Part shown: piece by piece, positions 6,135-6,736 of the stretch | How positions within the stretch are numbered: the stretch's first letter is position 1 | Layout: each line of letters begins with the position of its first letter | Source: Acetobacteraceae bacterium | Lineage (GTDB): Bacteria; Pseudomonadota; Alphaproteobacteria; Acetobacterales; Acetobacteraceae | DNA length: 6,736 nucleotides | Direction of reading: 5' to 3' | NCBI GenBank assembly: GCA_003133265.1 | Contig: PKWQ01000037.1 | Location: 1 to 6,736 of the forward strand | Notes under the pieces: generated by a model | Seen by the model: the letters and a program-made list of their open reading frames with translations, nothing else | What the model was told of the DNA's origin: nothing | Database searches by the model: none | Translations under genes and position numbers: made by a program

Positions 6135-6736
6135 GTGGTACACGACCTGAATATCCCGCCGAATCGTAAACCCATCGTCGGGGACGGCACCTCGCATGCG
6201 TCCGCCGGACTGGCCCGCCGCATTCCCTCGCCGCCGCACCCGGACCAACGACGCCAGCCGCTGCCGGAGCACCGGCCCAAGTCGGTTGAAGATGATCCGG
6301 ATGCCCCCGCGGCGATCCAGGCAATCCTGCGCAACTCCAGCTACCGGGAGGCCGACCGCGATATCGACTTCCTGAACGGCAGCGACGCACGCGGGCCACG
6401 CCTTCAGCTCGACTACCTGAAGGCCGAGCGGCTGCTGGAGGCGCATGGCGTCGCGCACACGGTGGTGGTGTTCGGCAGCACCCGCATCCCCCAGCACGAA
6501 ACGGCGCGACGATCGGTGGACGCTTGCGAAGCGGCAACGGCGGCCGCCCCGAACAATGCCGAGGCGCAGCGTCGACTGGCGATCGCCCGCCGCCTGCTGG
6601 ACAAAAGCCGCTACTATGACGTCGCGCGAGGCTTCGGCCGGCTTGTGGGCGCGGCCGGCGAGCATGCGGTCGGCGGGCGCATCATGGTGATGACCGGCGG
6701 CGGCCCCGGTGTCATGGAAGCCGCCAACCGCGGCGC
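6135..6736 (+). CDS. LOG-family (TIGR00730-like) nucleotide-binding Rossmann protein, 5' part only
   Basis: The first 200 codons are present and the gene runs off the right edge. Residues 110-119 read VVVFGSTRIP and residues 187-200 read TGGGPGVMEAANRG, both diagnostic of the LOG/lysine-decarboxylase-like Rossmann family. Some members are phosphoribohydrolases that release cytokinin-type bases or cleave nucleoside monophosphates; the catalytic PGGxGTxxE motif would lie beyond the window. The first 60 residues are Pro/Arg-rich, look disordered and vary in such families. A helical segment (about 57-105, ending LDYLKAERLLEAHGV) precedes the fold, as in the longer LOG proteins that are typically more than 300 residues. 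The insertion between the two motifs (120-180), containing SRYYDVARGFGRLV, also fits that longer subgroup. Third codon positions are strongly G/C in this frame. The GTG start is supported by GGAG 6 bases upstream. Activity and substrate are not known. Confidence 0.86.
   Translation, partial: MVHDLNIPPNRKPIVGDGTSHASAGLARRIPSPPHPDQRRQPLPEHRPKSVEDDPDAPAAIQAILRNSSYREADRDIDFLNGSDARGPRLQLDYLKAERLLEAHGVAHTVVVFGSTRIPQHETARRSVDACEAATAAAPNNAEAQRRLAIARRLLDKSRYYDVARGFGRLVGAAGEHAVGGRIMVMTGGGPGVMEAANRG

Noticed and set aside
5851..6665. Minus-strand open frames of 228 and 196 codons (5851-6537 and 6075-6665)
   Set aside because: They run antisense to the LOG-family gene, whose plus frame has clear family motifs; their translations are low-complexity and lack domains.

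Overview
The window is GC-rich DNA with tightly packed genes, 4-bp ATGA overlaps and Shine-Dalgarno sites. A Tat-exported molybdenum hydroxylase and an FNR/FixK-type operator point to a Gram-negative proteobacterium with a respiratory, oxygen-responsive lifestyle. I cannot assign a class or genus from this sequence alone.

Bases 4856 down to 215 (minus strand) form one operon of four genes. They encode a [2Fe-2S] subunit with a twin-arginine signal, a molybdopterin-binding catalytic subunit, an FAD subunit carrying an extra four-cysteine loop, and a nitroreductase-fold flavoprotein with its own N-terminal export signal. The first three make a heterotrimeric xanthine dehydrogenase/aldehyde oxidoreductase-type enzyme, most like the periplasmic PaoABC (YagTSR) type. 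The gene order is Fe-S, Moco, FAD, whereas E. coli paoABC runs Fe-S, FAD, Moco. Only the Fe-S subunit has a signal peptide, so the folded trimer probably crosses the membrane as a hitchhiker complex. The secreted nitroreductase is translationally coupled to the FAD gene and may share a substrate chain or electron path with the enzyme. The upstream region (4857-5055) holds a near-perfect FNR/FixK palindrome spaced correctly from a possible -10 box, suggesting control by oxygen.

Bases 5056-5963 (minus strand) hold the wreck of a DrrA/DrrB-type ABC exporter. The permease is split into two frames by what looks like an internal deletion. Of the ATPase, only about the last 50 codons can be recognised.

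From 6135 to the right edge, on the plus strand, is the 5' part of a LOG-family (TIGR00730-like) Rossmann-fold protein starting at GTG. It is easily missed because it has no ATG start and runs off the window. The divergent gap 5964-6134 contains no gene I can defend.

The left end (1-214) contains a weak terminator-like hairpin and possibly the first codons of another minus-strand gene. No tRNA, rRNA, CRISPR array or intact mobile element was seen. I did not find a clearly new system. The most unusual points are the coupled secreted nitroreductase, the FNR-like operator and the decayed exporter.
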